From: Cryomorphaceae bacterium
GTDB lineage: Bacteria > Bacteroidota > Bacteroidia > Flavobacteriales_D > Cryomorphaceae
NCBI GenBank assembly: GCA_003565555.1
Contig: PXBH01000007.1
Span: 1-48,504 of the forward strand
Reading direction: 5' to 3'
DNA length: 48,504 bases
Part shown: positions 17,599 to 25,605 of the stretch, in pieces
Layout: the number at the start of each line of letters is the position of its first letter
How positions within the stretch are numbered: position 1 is the first letter of the stretch
The notes under the pieces: generated by a model
The model's input: only the letters and a program-made list of their open reading frames with translations
Told to the model about the DNA's origin: nothing
The model's database searches: none
Made by a program: the position numbers and the translations under genes

Positions 17599-18717
17599 TT
17601 GAAAGATCTTAATTTTCAAAATCTTCAAAGGGCGACCGTCTTTTTGGTGTTTTCCATCGCTTTGGTCTATGTGATGATTGTGGGCCAGAACATTATCGTG
17701 CCCCTGATCGTCGCGTTTTTCTTGGCATTCTTGCTATTGCCCATCGCAGAGTGGTTGGAAAAAATCGGTGTGGGTCGGGTCCCGGCCGCACTCCTCAGCC
17801 TGCTTGCTGCTACACTGATGATTGTAGGTATAGGAACCCTCTTCGGCAGTCAGGTGGGCAGCTTCATCAGTGATTTGGACGGATTTGGGGAAAAAGTCAG
17901 CGAACTTCTCGACGACCTGCCCGAAGAAGTGCGCACAAGTCTCGGCGCTTTCACGGACGGTGGCATCATGAAACTTTTGGACGAAAACATTCAAGAGATT
18001 TTCAAGGGGCTTACGGGTTTTGCAAGCAGTTTCACCTTCGCGGTAGTGGTGCCGATCTACATCGCCTTGATCCTGATCTACCGAAAACTCCTCAGAGATT
18101 TTCTGCTCAAGGTATTCGCACCCTCTTCGGGTGAATCCGATGATGATAAAAAAGGTATCCGCCATTTAATTCCCCGCATAAAAATCATTCTCCGTCAATA
18201 TATTTTGGGAATGTTCTATGTAATCTGCATTCTGTTCGTTCTCAACAGTATTGCTCTCTTCTCGCTGGGCATAGAGCACGCCCTGCTATTTGCCGCCTTC
18301 GCGGCTTTTCTCAATATCATTCCGTTTGTCGGTCCTTTGGTAGGATCGATTTTACCGATCTTATTTGCCTTGATCACCAAGGACAGTCTCTTTTATCCGC
18401 TGGCGGTAATGGGTGCTTTTATCATTATCCAAACCGCCGAAAGCAACTTGATCACCCCAAATATTGTAGGGAAAAACGTGAGTCTCAATCCTCTCGTTAC
18501 GCTCATCACCCTTTTCGTCGGTGCGGCCGTCTGGGGCGTGATCGGCATGGTACTTTTTATCCCCTTGGTAGCCGTGCTCAAAGAGGTGATGCTGCACATC
18601 GAAGGCCTCGAACCGTATGCCCATGTCTTGGGTCGGGGTGATGAAAAAAGCAGCGACTCGGGCAAAGGCGTTTTCTTAAAAGCTTTGCGGAAAGCCGAAC
18701 AAACTTTGAAGGAATAA
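17599..18717 (+). CDS. AI-2E family (PerM-like) membrane transporter
   Basis: 372 aa with about eight membrane segments: two or three at the N-terminus (ATVFLVFSIALVYVMIV, IIVPLIVAFFLAFLLLPI, ALLSLLAATLMIVGIGT), a soluble loop at about 85-145, then five or more from FAVVVPIYIALILIY to GVIGMVLFIPLVAVL. The family signature region near FLNIIPFVGPLVGSILPI and ITPNIVGKNVSLNPL is well kept. Starts at TTG 17599; no ATG lies near, and a box TACTTTCG (one mismatch to TAnnTTTG) sits at 17572-17579. Members export small molecules or ions, but substrates differ and autoinducer-2 should not be assumed. Followed by a strong terminator hairpin. Confidence 0.9.
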   Translation: MKDLNFQNLQRATVFLVFSIALVYVMIVGQNIIVPLIVAFFLAFLLLPIAEWLEKIGVGRVPAALLSLLAATLMIVGIGTLFGSQVGSFISDLDGFGEKVSELLDDLPEEVRTSLGAFTDGGIMKLLDENIQEIFKGLTGFASSFTFAVVVPIYIALILIYRKLLRDFLLKVFAPSSGESDDDKKGIRHLIPRIKIILRQYILGMFYVICILFVLNSIALFSLGIEHALLFAAFAAFLNIIPFVGPLVGSILPILFALITKDSLFYPLAVMGAFIIIQTAESNLITPNIVGKNVSLNPLVTLITLFVGAAVWGVIGMVLFIPLVAVLKEVMLHIEGLEPYAHVLGRGDEKSSDSGKGVFLKALRKAEQTLKE

Positions 18718-18718
18718 A

Positions 18719-18747
18719 AAAACCGCCCCGGATACGGGAGCGGTTTT
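18719..18747. terminator. Bidirectional intrinsic terminator
   Basis: AAAACCGC+CCCG, loop GATA, CGGG+A+GCGGTTTT: a 12-bp stem with one bulge. T-rich tails on both strands (TTTTATT on plus; seven Ts on minus) fit its place between the convergent permease and hydrolase genes. Confidence 0.88.
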
Positions 18748-18771
18748 ATTCTCATTCGCAGCAAAGCCGAA

Positions 18772-20220
18772 TTACTCCAATACAATGGTAGCGCGTTGCG
18801 TAGCGTGCTCACCGGAAAATACAGCGATGTACACTCCGGAAGCAAAGCCTGAAAGGTCAGCGGCAATCTCATCGCGGTTTACCCTTTGCTCAAATACGCG
18901 GTGGCCGTAGACATCGTACACCGCAAAAATACCCCGGGCTTCGGGCAAACTGAACCTGATCGGACCTGAGGTCGGATTGGGCCATGCCTTGAGCTCTCGG
19001 CTTGAACCGAAATCGTCTGTGCTTACCGTCAGGTCACAAGGTGTGGTTTGGTTGTTGAAAAAAGTCCTTGTGGCCAGCACTGCGGGAATCACGCATTGCC
19101 CGTGGTTGAAGCCGGGACCTACATTCACGGCATCGGCATCCACAGCACCTTTGGCCTGCATACTGTCGCGGGCCGCAATGCTGTTCTCGAAAGGTACCTG
19201 TTCATCTCCGGAGCAGTAATACATGCGGATCGGGACTTGCGGTGCCCAGTCAAAATTGTCATTGTCGCGGAGGGCCGTCCAGATGGGGTGGTTGTCATTT
19301 GCCATCATATTGGTGAGCACGGAGTCTACCAAAATTTCACTGAGCAGGTTTGGGAGTAGGCCGTTGGGAACGTCCATATCATATTCGTTTTGCGCACCGT
19401 CAAAATAGGTCAGCATGGTTTCGTTGTAGGGACTTTGAATGATGTCGCCCAGATCGTTATAGATGGTTCCGTAAGCCGTTTCATAGCTCATCAGGAGGTA
19501 GATCACATAGCCGGGATTGGAGTAGGGCTCGTCACTCAGCAGTACCTCAGCTTGCGAACCGGACATATTGTACGGTCCGCTCATGGGCGCCGCAGCCACG
19601 ATTCCCATTTCCTCCGAGAGCCCGTTGTCCTGCGCATACTTCAGAGTGGCCATGGCGGCATGCCCGCCTTGGGAGTAGCCGGTGATGGCTGTCTCTCCGT
19701 TGTAGTGCAGGTTTTCCTCACTTTCGATAAATTCGAGGGTAGCGTAATACATGTCTATCGAAGCGGTGGCTTGAGATTCGGCATGCACATAGGGGTGAAA
19801 TCCTTCATTGATACCAAGCCCCAGGTAGTCCGGAGCGGCAGTAATGTACCCGATGCCTCCGAACCGCTGCGGAAGCTCGGCTTCATCGTTGTTTTCAGAG
19901 GGAACATCGAGCTGACGCAATACCGTGCCGTGGCAGTAGATGGCCACGGGAAAAATATCACACGCTGATCCTCGCGGCACCGCTAATCCGCCCGATGCTA
20001 CCGTAGGTTCTCCGTTTACGTCAACCGTGTTGTACGTAATTCTGTAATAATCTACATCAAATTGGGCTGTGAAAATAAAGGGGATGGTAAGTTGCCCCGC
20101 AGTGAGGGAAGTGATGAGTTCACTGCTCACAAGGGTTTGACCGTTGGCGCGTTGAGTGAAAACGGACGCGGTCAGAAATACCGCTGCAATCGTGACCTTG
20201 AAGGGTAGCATGTTTTTCAT
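18772..20220 (-). CDS. Secreted alpha/beta hydrolase (lipase/peptidase-like) with T9SS sorting domain
   Basis: 482 aa. Signal peptide of about 28 residues (ends RANGQ). Alpha/beta-hydrolase core with nucleophile Ser183 in GYSQGGH, acid Asp339 in CSGDEQVPF and His373 in FNHGQC; IYCHGT near 95 precedes the oxyanion region. The arrangement resembles secretory lipase-type hydrolases. Residues from about 410 to the end (AWPNPTSGPIRF, YDVYGHRVFE, SGVYIAVFSG) are a T9SS sorting domain. Predicted extracellular esterase, lipase or peptidase; substrate not readable from sequence. Divergent from ruvX with 77 nt between; upstream element GCTAATTTAAC at 20260-20270. Confidence 0.92.
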   Translation of the reverse strand: MKNMLPFKVTIAAVFLTASVFTQRANGQTLVSSELITSLTAGQLTIPFIFTAQFDVDYYRITYNTVDVNGEPTVASGGLAVPRGSACDIFPVAIYCHGTVLRQLDVPSENNDEAELPQRFGGIGYITAAPDYLGLGINEGFHPYVHAESQATASIDMYYATLEFIESEENLHYNGETAITGYSQGGHAAMATLKYAQDNGLSEEMGIVAAAPMSGPYNMSGSQAEVLLSDEPYSNPGYVIYLLMSYETAYGTIYNDLGDIIQSPYNETMLTYFDGAQNEYDMDVPNGLLPNLLSEILVDSVLTNMMANDNHPIWTALRDNDNFDWAPQVPIRMYYCSGDEQVPFENSIAARDSMQAKGAVDADAVNVGPGFNHGQCVIPAVLATRTFFNNQTTPCDLTVSTDDFGSSRELKAWPNPTSGPIRFSLPEARGIFAVYDVYGHRVFEQRVNRDEIAADLSGFASGVYIAVFSGEHATQRATIVLE

Positions 20221-20259
20221 AAAGGGTGAATTAAGGATGGAATGAAAACTTTTGAGTCG

Positions 20260-20270
20260 GTTAAATTAGC
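20260..20270 (-). promoter_or_regulatory. Promoter-like element GCTAATTTAAC upstream of hydrolase
   Basis: Minus strand TTGCTAATTTAACCG, 40-50 nt before ATG 20220. It shares TTGCTAATTT and AAC with the element upstream of the protease operon at 7131-7144. TAATTTAA is a 6-of-8 match to the -7 box. Speculative. Confidence 0.3.
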
Positions 20271-20286
20271 AATTACCGGCGATGTG

Positions 20287-20294
20287 TACCTTTG
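20287..20294 (+). promoter_or_regulatory. -7 promoter box TACCTTTG, probably giving a leaderless ruvX mRNA
   Basis: Perfect TAnnTTTG ending 3 nt before ATG 20298. If the box centres at -7, transcription begins at or within a base or two of the start codon. The box also contains the TTG at 20292 that would extend the frame, which argues against that TTG as the start. Confidence 0.6.
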
Positions 20295-20297
20295 GGC

Positions 20298-20723
20298 ATG
20301 CCCCGAATTCTTGCCGTGGACTACGGCACAAAACGTTGCGGAATAGCAGAAACGGATGATTTGCAAATCATTGCAAGTGCCTTGGAAACCGTCAGCCCGT
20401 CTGAACTCTTGCCCTATCTCCGGCGTTACACATCAAAATATGCGGTAGACGCCCTTGCAGTGGGGCTTCCGGTGCGTATGAGCGGTGAGCTCTCAGCTGT
20501 GGAGAAAGACATTGCGAAGTTTATCGAAAAGTTTGTAAAAGAATTCCCGAATATAGCCGTGCACCGCGTCAATGAAATGTACACGTCAAGAGATGCCGCA
20601 GCATCGATGATCGCCTCGGGGGCGAAAAAAAAGAAGCGCCGCGATAAAGGAAACCTCGATAAAATAAGTGCAACGCTTATCTTGCAGCAATTTTTAGAAC
20701 AAAAGAGAAACCGAAATATATGA
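20298..20723 (+). CDS. ruvX: Putative pre-16S rRNA nuclease / Holliday junction resolvase-like RuvX (YqgF)
   Basis: 141 aa from ATG 20298. RNase H-like fold protein that in other bacteria trims the 5' end of 16S rRNA. Conserved DYGTKRCGIAETD (about 8-20), VDALAVGLPV, and the C-terminal LDKISATLILQQFL with its acidic residue. The usual central DERxTS motif reads NEMYTS: the Glu is kept but the Asp is Asn and the Arg is Met, an unusual substitution near the active site. A Lys/Arg patch (KKKKRRDK) precedes the last helix. Its stop overlaps the clpP start (ATGA), so the two are translationally coupled. Confidence 0.9.
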   Translation: MPRILAVDYGTKRCGIAETDDLQIIASALETVSPSELLPYLRRYTSKYAVDALAVGLPVRMSGELSAVEKDIAKFIEKFVKEFPNIAVHRVNEMYTSRDAAASMIASGAKKKKRRDKGNLDKISATLILQQFLEQKRNRNI

Positions 20724-21289
20724 GTGAAAAAGAAAACAAGGAGAAAAAAGACTCGCGAATAGGCAATCTCATTGATGAGCAATACCTCAAAGACCGAAAG
20801 GTCTTCCTTTGGGGACAGGTAGACGATAAAAGCGCCCGCCATGTGGTAGACCGCCTTTTTCTTCTCGAGGCAAGAGACCCGGGAAAAGAAATCACCTTTA
20901 TCATCAACAGCCCCGGCGGTTACGTCACTTCGGGATTTGCGATATACGATACTATGAAGTCCCTCGAGAGTCCCGTATCTACCGTATGCATGGGGCTTGC
21001 AGCTTCTATGGGGAGCATATTGCTCTCAGCGGGTGCAAAGGGCAAGCGGTTCATATACCCCCACGGCAAAGTCATGATTCACCAGCCCAGCGGCGGTGCC
21101 CGCGGACCCTCTGCCGACATTGAGATTCAGGCCAATGAAATTCTCAAAACCAAAGAGCTCGGCGCGCGAATCCTCGCGGAAAATTGCGGCCAAAGCTTTG
21201 AAAAAATCATGAAGGATTTCAACCGTGATTACTGGATGAACGCGGACGAAAGCTTAGAGTACGGCATTGTAGACGGGGTGATCAAGTGA
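20720..21289 (+). CDS. clpP: ATP-dependent Clp protease proteolytic subunit
   Basis: 189 aa. Serine peptidase chambers of ClpXP/ClpAP. Triad Ser96 (GLAASMGS), His121 (MIHQPSGG) and Asp170 (FNRDYWMN) at the canonical spacing; FIINSPGGYVTSG provides the oxyanion and substrate-binding strand. The N-terminus is charged (MSEKENKEKKDSR) and lacks a long propeptide. ATGA overlap with ruvX upstream; a terminator hairpin overlaps its stop codon. No clpX follows, so the ATPase partner must be encoded elsewhere. If the genome has a second clpP, this may be the accessory copy. Confidence 0.95.
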   Translation: MSEKENKEKKDSRIGNLIDEQYLKDRKVFLWGQVDDKSARHVVDRLFLLEARDPGKEITFIINSPGGYVTSGFAIYDTMKSLESPVSTVCMGLAASMGSILLSAGAKGKRFIYPHGKVMIHQPSGGARGPSADIEIQANEILKTKELGARILAENCGQSFEKIMKDFNRDYWMNADESLEYGIVDGVIK

Positions 21290-21302
21290 TCCCCCGTTTT
21301 TT
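21273..21302 (+). terminator. Intrinsic terminator overlapping the clpP stop codon
   Basis: ACGGGG-T-GATC, loop AAGT, GATC-CCCCGT: a 10-bp stem with a bulged T, followed by six Ts (21297-21302). The 5' arm is inside the last codons of clpP. No T tract in the opposite direction, so it serves the plus strand only. Confidence 0.8.
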
Positions 21303-21924
21303 AATTCGGGCGGTTGCCCCCGGCGATAAAAATCAGACCCAACCGGGGATTGATCAGCTTCAGGTCTAAGTCAACGCCGCTTCTCGCTGTGCCCTCGGTT
21401 ATGCTGTTTAGAATATTGAAGCGGAAAAATTCGATGTTCAGCCCGATGCGCGGTGAAAGCCAAACGTTGACGGCTGCGGGTACGGAAATCGCCAAAAGGT
21501 TGACTTCACCGCCGATCCGTGATACTTCAAAGCCCAGGGAGGTTTGCAGAAAGCCGGCTGTGACGGGTGCCCAGAATCTCAGTCCCGCGCCGAAAGCGTT
21601 TTGCGCATCTTGTTCGGGGGAATTGATGTGTTCAAATACGGCGTGCAGCGTGATGTGCTTGGAGAGGGCTACTCCGGGCCGCATGCCTGCGGAGAGTCCC
21701 TGTCCGGATGTGGTGCTTAGTGCAGCCTCTCCTATAATTGCCCCGCGCACGAGCCTGTCGCCGAAGAGCACTTGGCGCATATTGTCGGGAGCTGCGTCAT
21801 AGCCTTGTGCGAGTACTGCCGACACGGCAGGGCAGAGCAGTGCGAGAAGCAATCCCGGACGGAGCCATCGGAGATGTCTGCACCGGTTGAAGAGGGCTTT
21901 CAGGCTTTCGATTGTGTGCATCAT
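21301..21924 (-). CDS. Probable outer-membrane beta-barrel protein (paralogue of upstream gene)
   Basis: 207 aa. Leader with hydrophobic stretch LRPGLLLALLCPAVSAVLAQ, then a region of alternating strands (RGAIIGEAALST, ALSKHITLHAVFEHI, FGAGLRFWAPV, FLQTSLGFEVSRIG, VNVWLSPRIGLNIEFFRFNIL, NPRLGLIFIAGG). Motifs DNMRQVLFGDRLVRGAIIGEAAL and GLNIEFFRFNIL have clear counterparts in the neighbouring 216-aa protein (ENARQIFYGSRIQQGAVLVTGGI, GLQIEFFRLGFI). They are tandem duplicates that have diverged strongly. ATG overlaps the upstream stop (ATGA). Function not recognised. The stop lies within the clpP terminator T tract. Confidence 0.7.
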   Translation of the reverse strand: MMHTIESLKALFNRCRHLRWLRPGLLLALLCPAVSAVLAQGYDAAPDNMRQVLFGDRLVRGAIIGEAALSTTSGQGLSAGMRPGVALSKHITLHAVFEHINSPEQDAQNAFGAGLRFWAPVTAGFLQTSLGFEVSRIGGEVNLLAISVPAAVNVWLSPRIGLNIEFFRFNILNSITEGTARSGVDLDLKLINPRLGLIFIAGGNRPN

Positions 21925-22571
21925 TCCTGCGGCTCTTTGGCGTTAAATGCGATGATCAGCGAAAGCGAGGGTTGAAAAGTAGTGGCGCGCAGCGATTGCC
22001 GGTTGATTTCAGCGTCATCGCCGCGTAGCTCGCTGATGAAGCCCAGCCTGAAGAACTCTATTTGCAGCCCGACGGATGACGAAAACCAAGCCGTGACCCC
22101 CACGGGAACCGCAATTTCGGCGAAGTTCACATCAAAGGCGCTCAAAGCGGGCCCCTCTGCAGGCAGGCGTTGAAAATTGGTAATCCTGCTCCATGCAGCG
22201 TCAAAACCGGCGTAGAGCTGCAGTACTCCGCCCGCAACAGCATCCGGCCACACGCGAAACCCGCCTCCGAATGACATATAGCGGTCTTCAAAGGCGTCCG
22301 GGAAAAGGTCGGGAGCATTGTCAAATGCGGCGATCAGCTGCAGGGTGACGCGTTCCGAGACCCCTATGCCGATACCCGTGCGCATGCTCAGGGTATTCTG
22401 AACGGCAGTTTCAGAGGTAAAGCCTATCCCTCCCGTTACAAGAACGGCGCCCTGCTGAATGCGGCTTCCGTAAAATATTTGGCGGGCGTTTTCACTTATC
22501 TCTCTATCGGTCTGAGCAGCGGCCGAGTACGCCGAAAGAAAGCCGGCGCACAGGATCAGGAGTTTTTTCAC
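21921..22571 (-). CDS. Probable outer-membrane beta-barrel protein
   Basis: 216 aa. Clear signal peptide MKKLLILCAGFLSAYSAAAQ. The mature region has amphipathic strands (GAVLVTGGIGFTS, ERVTLQLIAAFDNA, MSFGGGFRVWP, VLQLYAGFDAAW, FAEIAVPVGVTAWF, VGLQIEFFRLGFI) ending in a hydrophobic final strand (PSLSLIIAFN), as expected of an outer-membrane barrel of about ten strands. First gene of a two-gene unit with its paralogue. Specific role unknown. Confidence 0.7.
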   Translation of the reverse strand: MKKLLILCAGFLSAYSAAAQTDREISENARQIFYGSRIQQGAVLVTGGIGFTSETAVQNTLSMRTGIGIGVSERVTLQLIAAFDNAPDLFPDAFEDRYMSFGGGFRVWPDAVAGGVLQLYAGFDAAWSRITNFQRLPAEGPALSAFDVNFAEIAVPVGVTAWFSSSVGLQIEFFRLGFISELRGDDAEINRQSLRATTFQPSLSLIIAFNAKEPQE

Positions 22572-22670
22572 AGGTACGGATTTGTCGCTAAAGTATCATT
22601 TCTTGCGGGATCCTTCCCGCTCCGAGGGGCGTCCTGTCGGGAAGCACGCGAATATCTTCTCCGCAATTGC

Positions 22671-22678
22671 TACCTTTG
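22671..22678 (+). promoter_or_regulatory. -7 promoter box TACCTTTG upstream of fabG
   Basis: Perfect TAnnTTTG, 35 nt before ATG 22714, predicting a leader of about 30 nt. An open frame further upstream (from 22582) runs through this box and is not believed to be coding. Confidence 0.55.
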
Positions 22679-22713
22679 GGCCCGCTACAAAAATTTTATC
22701 CAAAACCCCATTT

Positions 22714-23460
22714 ATGAAGTTGCTCGAAGGAAAAATTGCCCTGATCACGGGAGCCTCCCGCGGAATAGGAAAGGCCGTTGCACAAACTTTTGTGAACCAC
22801 GGCGCCGTGGTTTGCTTCACTTACATGAGTTCTGACGAGAAAGCCAAAGCCTTAGAGCAAGTGCTTTCCGCCGACGGAGGCACCGCCAAGGGTTTTAAAT
22901 CAGACGCCGGTGATTTCAATGCAGCGCAAAAACTTACAGAGGATGTAGTCAAAGAATTCGGTACAGTGGATATTTTGGTCAATAATGCCGGCATCACCCG
23001 CGACACACTCCTGATGCGTATGTCAGAAGAGCAATGGGATGAAGTGATTGCCGTGAACCTCAAATCTGTATTCAACCTCACCAAAGCCGTGCTGCGCACC
23101 ATGCTTAAGGCCCGCAGCGGATCCATCATCAACATGAGTTCGGTGGTGGGGGTAAAAGGCAATGCGGGGCAGGCCAATTATGCCGCCTCGAAAGCGGGCA
23201 TCCTGGGTTTCACCAAATCTACGGCCCTTGAGCTCGGCTCCAGAAACATCCGCTGCAACGCTGTGGCTCCCGGTTTCATCGAAACCGAAATGACGGGTGC
23301 TCTCGACGATACGACCGTACAGGGCTGGCGCGATGCCATTCCCATGAAGCGCGGCGGCACCCCGGAGGATGTGGCCAACCTCTGCCTCTTCCTCGGAAGT
23401 GACCTCAGCGGCTACATCACGGGCCAGACCATTCACGTAGACGGGGGGATGCTGACCTGA
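22714..23460 (+). CDS. fabG: 3-oxoacyl-[acyl-carrier-protein] reductase
   Basis: 248 aa from ATG 22714. Short-chain dehydrogenase that reduces beta-ketoacyl-ACP with NADPH in fatty-acid elongation. TGASRGIGKA (12-21) binds the cofactor, NNAG is at 90-93, catalytic Asn is near 115, Ser143 (INMSSVVG), Tyr156 and Lys160 (YAASK). VAPGFIETEM and GQTIHVDGGM are typical of FabG. The upstream in-frame extension has no family similarity. The next gene begins 3 nt after the stop. An SDR acting on another substrate cannot be excluded. Confidence 0.92.
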   Translation: MKLLEGKIALITGASRGIGKAVAQTFVNHGAVVCFTYMSSDEKAKALEQVLSADGGTAKGFKSDAGDFNAAQKLTEDVVKEFGTVDILVNNAGITRDTLLMRMSEEQWDEVIAVNLKSVFNLTKAVLRTMLKARSGSIINMSSVVGVKGNAGQANYAASKAGILGFTKSTALELGSRNIRCNAVAPGFIETEMTGALDDTTVQGWRDAIPMKRGGTPEDVANLCLFLGSDLSGYITGQTIHVDGGMLT

Positions 23461-23462
23461 CC

Positions 23463-25547
23463 GTGAGCAACCTCGTTTTCTCATATCCCGCTTGGGCCGT
23501 ATTGCTGTGCATTCTCGCAGGTGCGCTTTATGCCGGCCTGCTTTATTTTCGTGAGAAAAGGTTTGCGGAAGGCAAGATACTCCTCCCGGCGCTTACGGGT
23601 TTGCGCCTTTTGGCAGTCACCCTCATTGCACTTCTTCTCACAGAGCCTATGCTGCGCTATTTCGAACGGGAAATCGAACCGTCAACAGTGGTTATTGCTG
23701 CGGACAACAGCGCTTCTATGGTGATGGGAAAAGATTCGGCCGAAGTGGCGGAAGCTTATCCCCGAATGATACAAAACCTTCGCGATCGCCTTTCGGAAAA
23801 TTTTGACGTGGCCGTTTACACCTTCGGAGATGAGGTGAAGGAGGGCGGTGCGCTTACCCTGGATGCCCCCGTGACCGATCTCGCTTCTGTATTTACGGAA
23901 GTGAAAAACAGGTATGCCAACCGAAATCTGGGCGCTGTGATCCTGGCTACGGACGGACGCTACAACAGGGGCGCAAATCCCCGCTACATGCTCGGAGCGC
24001 CCCCTTGGAAGGTAGTGCCCGTGGCCATGGGCGATACCGCGGTGAGACGCGATGCGCTGATTGCAGAAGTTGCTCTCAACAGAATCGCCTATCTGGGAAA
24101 TAAATTTCCCGTTGAGGTTACCGCGGAAGCGAGAAAACTCGACGGGAGAAAGCTCACCTTTACCGTGAGCCGGGGCGGTGAAACCTTGCACAGCGAGACG
24201 ATTGATGTGAAGGGAAACAGCTTTCGGAAAACGATCCGCGTGCTGCTTGACGCCGATGAACCGGGCACACAGCGGTACCGGTTGAAAATTTCTCCGTCGG
24301 AGGGCGAGGTCACCCTGCAAAACAATGTGCGCGACATCTTCATTGATGTGATCGACGGACGCCAAGAGGTGCTCATTCTTGCAGGATCACCGCACCCGGA
24401 CGTGAACGCCCTGAGGAACGCCATAGCATCCAATGAAAATTATAAAGCCGAAGTCAAGCTGCTGTCTGACTTCGACGGGAAGATCGAGCCTTACGACTTG
24501 CTCATTCTGCACCAAATACCCAACACGGATACGAAAAGCGAAGAATTGCGCCTTGCTGTTCTGCAATCGGATATGCCCGTGTGGGCCATTGTGGGCACAC
24601 AGACCAATGTGGGCATGCTTTCGCGCTTCGGATTGGGCGCAGACCTCAGCGGTCGGGCCGGGAGTTACCACGACGTTCGCGCAAAAATCTCCGGAGATTT
24701 TACCGCCTTCGGTATATCCGAAGGAACAGACCGTTTCCTGAGGGATGCTCCGCCGCTCAAGGCACCTTTCGGAAAATGGCGTATAGCCAATTCTTCGGAC
24801 GTGCTTCTCAGGCAGCGCGTGGGCAGCATCGATACCGATGACCCGTTGCTCATTGTGAACCGCACGGGCGAACGCAAGTCTGCTGCTTTGCTCGGTGAGG
24901 GCATCTGGCGGTGGCGTCTCTATGATTTTGCCGTAAACGGGAGCCATGAAAAATTTGACCGCTTCACGGGAAGTCTGGTGCAGTTCCTTGCCCTGAAAGC
25001 TGACAAGCGCTTCTTTAAGGTGAACCACGAGCAGAGCTTTATGGAAAATGAGCGCATCGTTTTTAATGCCGAGCTGTACAACGACGCGTATGAATCCGTC
25101 AATGATCCCGAAGTCTCGATTGTGTTTCAAAGTGAGGAGGGAAAGGATTATCCCTTCACTTTTTCGCGGACACCGACGGCATACAGACTCGACGCGGGAA
25201 CCCTTCCCGTGGGCACTTACACCTACACCGCCTCTGTGAACAGGGGCGGAGAGGCCTTCAGGGAGAGCGGGCGTATCATCGTAAAGCCCTTTGACATCGA
25301 GGGGGCTGATCTCACCGCCGACCACAATTTGCTGCGTGCCCTGGCCGAAGGTACAGGGGGGCGAATGTTTTTTCCCGAGGATGCCGACGAAATTCCCGAT
25401 TGGCTGTCGCAATCCTCCGATTTGAAACCTGTGAGCTATTCCACGGAGGTCTTTGATACGGTGCTCAACTTGAAATGGATTTTCTTCCTCATTCTGCTTC
25501 TGCTTTCAGCCGAATGGTTCTTGCGGAAACGATCGGGGAATTATTGA
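23463..25547 (+). CDS. VWA-like membrane protein (BatA-type topology)
   Basis: 694 aa from GTG 23463, 3 nt after fabG. Two N-terminal membrane segments (about 10-28 and 40-60), then a von Willebrand A-like domain with MIDAS DNSAS (81-85) and ILATDGRYNRG near 160. Beta-sandwich domains follow, and a glutamine-amidotransferase-like segment around 300-400 (EVLILAGSPHPDV, YDLLILHQIPN). A single C-terminal membrane helix (LKWIFFLILLLLSAEWFLRK) ends the protein. This layout matches a widespread Bacteroidota family of large membrane proteins of unknown function. Most of the chain should face the periplasm. No substrate or partner can be named. Confidence 0.8.
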   Translation: MSNLVFSYPAWAVLLCILAGALYAGLLYFREKRFAEGKILLPALTGLRLLAVTLIALLLTEPMLRYFEREIEPSTVVIAADNSASMVMGKDSAEVAEAYPRMIQNLRDRLSENFDVAVYTFGDEVKEGGALTLDAPVTDLASVFTEVKNRYANRNLGAVILATDGRYNRGANPRYMLGAPPWKVVPVAMGDTAVRRDALIAEVALNRIAYLGNKFPVEVTAEARKLDGRKLTFTVSRGGETLHSETIDVKGNSFRKTIRVLLDADEPGTQRYRLKISPSEGEVTLQNNVRDIFIDVIDGRQEVLILAGSPHPDVNALRNAIASNENYKAEVKLLSDFDGKIEPYDLLILHQIPNTDTKSEELRLAVLQSDMPVWAIVGTQTNVGMLSRFGLGADLSGRAGSYHDVRAKISGDFTAFGISEGTDRFLRDAPPLKAPFGKWRIANSSDVLLRQRVGSIDTDDPLLIVNRTGERKSAALLGEGIWRWRLYDFAVNGSHEKFDRFTGSLVQFLALKADKRFFKVNHEQSFMENERIVFNAELYNDAYESVNDPEVSIVFQSEEGKDYPFTFSRTPTAYRLDAGTLPVGTYTYTASVNRGGEAFRESGRIIVKPFDIEGADLTADHNLLRALAEGTGGRMFFPEDADEIPDWLSQSSDLKPVSYSTEVFDTVLNLKWIFFLILLLLSAEWFLRKRSGNY

Positions 25548-25558
25548 GCATTTCGAAG

Positions 25559-25594
25559 GCGGAGACGGCCCTTTTTTGTTCATTTCATCTCCGC
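25559..25594. repeat. Inverted repeat between convergent genes
   Basis: GCGGAGA (25559-25565) and TCTCCGC (25588-25594) flank a 22-nt loop with a T6 run. It sits between two convergent genes and could act as a weak terminator, but the loop is long and the T run is inside it. Confidence 0.3.
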
Positions 25595-25605
25595 GCATCG
25601 ATGCC

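Noticed and set aside
22582-22713. N-terminal extension of FabG
   Set aside because: Contains the TACCTTTG promoter box, and FabG proteins begin at the MKLLEGKIALITG position.
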